Program-made: the position numbers and the translations under genes
The notes under the pieces: generated by a model
Database searches by the model: none
Told to the model about the DNA's origin: nothing
What the model saw: only the letters and a program-made list of their open reading frames with translations
NCBI GenBank assembly: GCA_964498605.1
Contig: CAZCHK010000070.1
Span: 1 to 8,857 of the forward strand
Source: JBGQAS01 sp964498605
GTDB lineage: Bacteria; Chloroflexota; Anaerolineae; Anaerolineales; Anaerolineaceae
Length of the DNA: 8,857 nucleotides
Direction: 5' to 3'
Part shown: one piece after another, positions 6,346 to 8,857 of the stretch
Layout of the letters: each line of letters begins with the position of its first letter
Position numbering within the stretch: the stretch's first letter is position 1

Positions 6346-8178
6346 TCACTGGTCGAATTTCCAGAGACGGATGTTCTTGACGATGGTCGAATGACCATCC
6401 CACTCTGACCCATCAAAAAGGCCAGTAGCAATTTGAACATTTCCAGTAGCGGATCGCGAAGAACAGTCCAGTTCCTGAATAAACACATCGTTCACATAAA
6501 AATAACACGTTTGTGTGCTATCGATGAGTTTTAAAGTATTGACCTGATCTTTGATTGTGGCAAGCGTAACAGCTCCACTGGATATTGTTTTGTTGGTACT
6601 TGAAGAGCCTGTCCAATTATCAAAACGCCAGGACCCATTACAATGAATTATTAATCGATAATTATCGTTTCCATCTAAACTCCTGAAAACGAATCCAAAA
6701 TCCCATGCATGTTCGTCTGCATTATACGGCGTGACGAAGTCAGCTTCCAGGATGTAATTTTCATAATACTCGCCAATGAAGTACGTGCTAACAAAATTAT
6801 CTTCTTTGTGCTCTAGCCTTATCTGATCAATTTTTTGGAGCAAAGTGCTGTTGCGAGTTAGGGAACTCAAAAAGTCATTTAGTGCATTCTGAGTGGCAGT
6901 AGCAGCTAATGAAGTTGCTTCAGCCTTTGCGGTGCGCGTGACGCGGTACGCACGGGCGGTCGCGGTATGCTCAAGGTTAGTTTGATGAATTTCACCGCCA
7001 ATGAAGAATCCACCAATGAGAACCATTAAACCAATGAATAACCACAACAAGGGGTTGAGTCGGTTAGCGGTTTTTTCTGCTTGTTGCGAGGCTATATAAT
7101 GTGGTGGTCCCCAGCCAGAGGATGTGACCGGTTCATAGATTTCCGAGGGATATTTATCTCCCGCCTGAACTTCCACTTCATCTTCTTTCTCATAAACACG
7201 CTGCGTGTGATTCTTTTCCTCCTCAACCTCCTGATCACCGGTGTGCAGCTCGTCCTCCACCACTGATTCAGTTGTAAGTATTTCCTTTAGAGACTGCTTT
7301 TTGGTTTCAATCGTCGGCGGGGCAATTGCTAGCACGGCGGTTTGCGTACCGGCAAGCTTTTCTAGAGCAATGTTGAATGCTGTCATATCAGCATAGCGGT
7401 TATCAGGCTCTTTGGCTAAGGCTTTGATGAGCACCTGCTCACTCTCTTCCGGCAGGTCGGGAATGTATTGAATCGGCCGTGGCAGCGGCTCGGTAGCCTG
7501 CTTGAGTACCACCGCCATGGGGGTATCGGCAGTGTAGGGCTTGTGTCCGGTGATCAGTTCGTACAGCACCACACCGAGCGAGTAGATGTCTGTGCGACCG
7601 TCGATGCTCTTACCCAACCCCTGCTCGGGGCTCATGTACTCAGGGGTTCCCACCCCCACCCCGGTACCGGTTAGCGTCTGCCCGTCTGCGGCATCCAGGA
7701 TTTTGGCGATGCCAAAGTCGGAGAGCATCAGCGCGCCGGAATCGGTGACGAGGATGTTGGAGGGCTTCACGTCGCGGTGCAGCACTCCGTGCTTGTGAGC
7801 GTAGTCCAACGCGCTGGCAACCGGGATCAGCAGTCGGGCGGCATCCTGCCACGGTACGGGCTGCCCCATGCGTTGTTTGAGCGTGCCGCCGGGCAGGTAT
7901 TCCATCACCAGGTAGGGTTGATTGTCTTCATCACCATAGTCGGTAACCTTGACGATGTTTGGATGGGTCAGTTTGGCGAGTGCCTTGGCTTCGCGCTCGA
8001 AGCGCGTCAAAGTGCGGGTTAACGTTTCAGGTGTGATACGCTCCATGCGGATGACTTTGACGGCCACATCGGCTTCCAGGCGTGTATCGAAGGCTTTATA
8101 GACGATTGCCATGCCACCTTCGCCGAGACGCTCGAGGATGTGGTACCTGCCAAGGCTGTTACCGATGAGATCCGTCAT
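6346..8178 (-). CDS. Transmembrane Ser/Thr protein kinase with lectin-like outside domain
   Basis: This is a 610-residue PknB/PrkC-like receptor kinase. The kinase domain covers about residues 11-277 and all catalytic motifs are intact: glycine loop 'GEGGMA' (19-24), ATP-anchoring Lys41 in 'VAVK', 'HRDVKPSN' (134-141, catalytic Asp136), 'DFG' (154-156), and 'GTPEYMSPEQ' (177-186). The activation loop holds Thr168, Thr170 and Thr172, as in autophosphorylating RD kinases. A charged juxtamembrane stretch (about 300-345, very Glu-rich) leads to one membrane segment (about 375-395). Outside follow an Ala/Thr/Arg-rich linker (405-430) and a beta-rich domain (about 465-610) of concanavalin/LamG or DUF1080-like type, which may bind sugar or envelope material. 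PASTA repeats, common in PrkC/PknB, are absent. The outside part is AT-rich (21 G/C of 60 at 6781-6840) against 37 of 60 in the kinase core at 7861-7920. The kinase call is very firm; the lectin-like call rests on pattern only. Confidence 0.93.
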   Translation of the reverse strand: MTDLIGNSLGRYHILERLGEGGMAIVYKAFDTRLEADVAVKVIRMERITPETLTRTLTRFEREAKALAKLTHPNIVKVTDYGDEDNQPYLVMEYLPGGTLKQRMGQPVPWQDAARLLIPVASALDYAHKHGVLHRDVKPSNILVTDSGALMLSDFGIAKILDAADGQTLTGTGVGVGTPEYMSPEQGLGKSIDGRTDIYSLGVVLYELITGHKPYTADTPMAVVLKQATEPLPRPIQYIPDLPEESEQVLIKALAKEPDNRYADMTAFNIALEKLAGTQTAVLAIAPPTIETKKQSLKEILTTESVVEDELHTGDQEVEEEKNHTQRVYEKEDEVEVQAGDKYPSEIYEPVTSSGWGPPHYIASQQAEKTANRLNPLLWLFIGLMVLIGGFFIGGEIHQTNLEHTATARAYRVTRTAKAEATSLAATATQNALNDFLSSLTRNSTLLQKIDQIRLEHKEDNFVSTYFIGEYYENYILEADFVTPYNADEHAWDFGFVFRSLDGNDNYRLIIHCNGSWRFDNWTGSSSTNKTISSGAVTLATIKDQVNTLKLIDSTQTCYFYVNDVFIQELDCSSRSATGNVQIATGLFDGSEWDGHSTIVKNIRLWKFDQ

Positions 8179-8184
8179 GGGTTA

Positions 8185-8191
8185 CCCCTTT
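8185..8191 (-). promoter_or_regulatory. Ribosome binding site of the receptor kinase
   Basis: AAAGGGG on the minus strand lies 6 nt before the ATG at 8178. This supports that start codon, which also places the conserved kinase N-lobe at the expected distance from the N-terminus. Confidence 0.7.
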
Positions 8192-8206
8192 GAATGAGAT
8201 AGCGGA

Positions 8207-8235
8207 AGTATAGATGGTGCGGAGTGAACTGTCAA
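8207..8235 (-). promoter_or_regulatory. Sigma-70-type promoter for the receptor kinase gene
   Basis: On the minus strand TTGACA (8235-8230) is followed by a 17-bp spacer and TATACT (8212-8207). This is a perfect -35 box, a five-of-six -10 box and the ideal spacing. Transcription would start near 8200, giving a leader of only about 20 nt before the ATG at 8178. It lies in the 111-bp gap after the FGE-like gene, so the kinase probably has its own transcript whether or not the upstream gene reads through. No clear operator or strong terminator was seen in the gap. Confidence 0.8.
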
Positions 8236-8289
8236 ACAAAGTGGGAACCTGCAAGGACACCAGAATGAGTACATGGTGAGTGTCATGAT

Positions 8290-8857
8290 TTATTCGTCGA
8301 CTGGCATGGTGCAACGGAAGCCGGTAAATCGATAGTACTCCAGTTCTTCATTAAAATCCAAAAACTGTTCTCCATAATCCGTATTGATTGTTTCGACAGA
8401 AACAGATTTTCGAATAGTCCATTCGGGTAGCGACTCTCGAGCTGAACCCCCCTTGATAAAAGCAGAGTACACGCCATGACCATTTGGTCCTCTTTTTGGA
8501 GAAACCCATTCATTAACATTTCCGATAAGATCTTGTACACCAAAAGGACTATCTCCAAGTGGCAAGCTTCCTACTCTCATTATGGTACTAAGAGCAGAAT
8601 TATTATTCAACTTTATATTTGCATAATCACTTGTTGTTGGAGTCAAATTTCCCCAGGGAAAGAACCTGTCATCATATCCTCCAGCAGCCATCTCCCATTG
8701 ATGGCTGCTGGGCAATGATTTATTTTGCCAAAGGCAATACGCCTCTGCTTGTGAATAAGTTACGGCGTTCATTGCATGATTGGAATAGCTCGAATTAGAA
8801 TAGACACTCCTGGATATATCAGGTGGGTGGGTACATACCCCCGCTGCTTCACAAGCC
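8290..8857 (-). CDS. FGE/SUMF1-like domain protein, C-terminal part (5' end outside window)
   Basis: The frame is open from the right edge to a TAA at 8290-8292, so only the last ~188 residues are seen. The start and any N-terminal domain are missing. The visible part matches the formylglycine-generating enzyme/SUMF1 fold. In order it shows an 'ACEAAGVCTHP' segment, 'YSNHAMNAVTYSQAEAYCLW', 'LPSSHQWEMAAGG', 'FFPWGN', 'GVQDLIGNVNEWV', 'IKGGSARE' and a terminal 'GFRC'. Such domains often sit in bacterial proteins of unknown target, sometimes fused to Ser/Thr kinases, which would fit the kinase next door. True FGE uses a Cys pair five residues apart near the C-terminus. Here the last Cys is present but the position five before it is Phe ('FTGFRC'), so sulfatase-activating chemistry is unlikely. 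The gene is markedly AT-rich (17 G/C of 60 at 8581-8640), unlike the kinase core downstream. The family call is firm; the function is unknown. Confidence 0.85.
   Translation of the reverse strand, partial: ACEAAGVCTHPPDISRSVYSNSSYSNHAMNAVTYSQAEAYCLWQNKSLPSSHQWEMAAGGYDDRFFPWGNLTPTTSDYANIKLNNNSALSTIMRVGSLPLGDSPFGVQDLIGNVNEWVSPKRGPNGHGVYSAFIKGGSARESLPEWTIRKSVSVETINTDYGEQFLDFNEELEYYRFTGFRCTMPVDE

Noticed and set aside
8230..8285. Terminator hairpin after the FGE-like gene
   Set aside because: Only a 5-bp GACAC/GTGTC stem with a loop of about 19 nt is visible, and no T-run follows. It is too weak to call.

Overview
The window reads as chromosomal DNA of a Chloroflexota bacterium, most likely of the Anaerolineae type. 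This is inferred from protein style: Thr/Pro tails outside the membrane, an Ala/Thr/Arg-rich linker after a kinase membrane segment, PP2C phosphatases with C-terminal FecR-like domains, an FGE/SUMF1-like protein beside a receptor kinase, and a 'CxDGxDNDxDG' type terminal module. No marker gene is present, so the assignment rests on style alone.

All six genes lie on the minus strand and are read from right to left. (1) 8857-8290 is the C-terminal part of an FGE/SUMF1-like protein that starts outside the window. (2) A 111-bp gap holds a near-consensus sigma-70 promoter. It drives 8178-6346, a receptor Ser/Thr kinase with a cytoplasmic kinase domain, one membrane segment and an outside lectin-like (LamG/concanavalin-like) domain. 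(3) A 164-bp gap contains a 16-bp perfect palindrome and a possible -10 box. (4) 6181-4283 is an exported vWA protein with one membrane segment and a cytoplasmic FHA domain. (5) 4263-3316 is a soluble non-RD Ser/Thr kinase. (6) 3295-1406 is a PP2C phosphatase with one membrane segment, an outside FecR-like domain, a Thr-rich repeat tail and a Cys-bracketed Asp/Asn-rich end. (7) 1396-1 is a paralogue of the same PP2C-TM-FecR design with a degraded catalytic core. It runs off the left edge.

Genes (4) to (7) are spaced 9-20 bp apart and look like one transcript. Together the set contains two writers (kinases), one eraser (PP2C), one probable pseudo-eraser and one reader (FHA), and four of these five proteins span the membrane. 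The proposed job is a cell-surface phospho-signalling hub. The outside lectin-like, vWA and FecR-like domains would sense the envelope or a ligand, and the kinases, phosphatase and FHA domain would exchange phosphate inside. The vWA + STPK + PP2C content recalls the TerY-P triad of tellurite-resistance-like systems, but here the parts are built into membrane receptors. The output of the pathway is not visible in the window.

The DNA is a compositional mosaic. The kinase, vWA/FHA and phosphatase cores are GC-rich (about 62% in lines counted by hand). The kinase's outside domain, the last ~30 codons of the PP2C gene and the FGE-like gene are AT-rich (28-35% GC in counted lines), which suggests that outside modules have been swapped or added.
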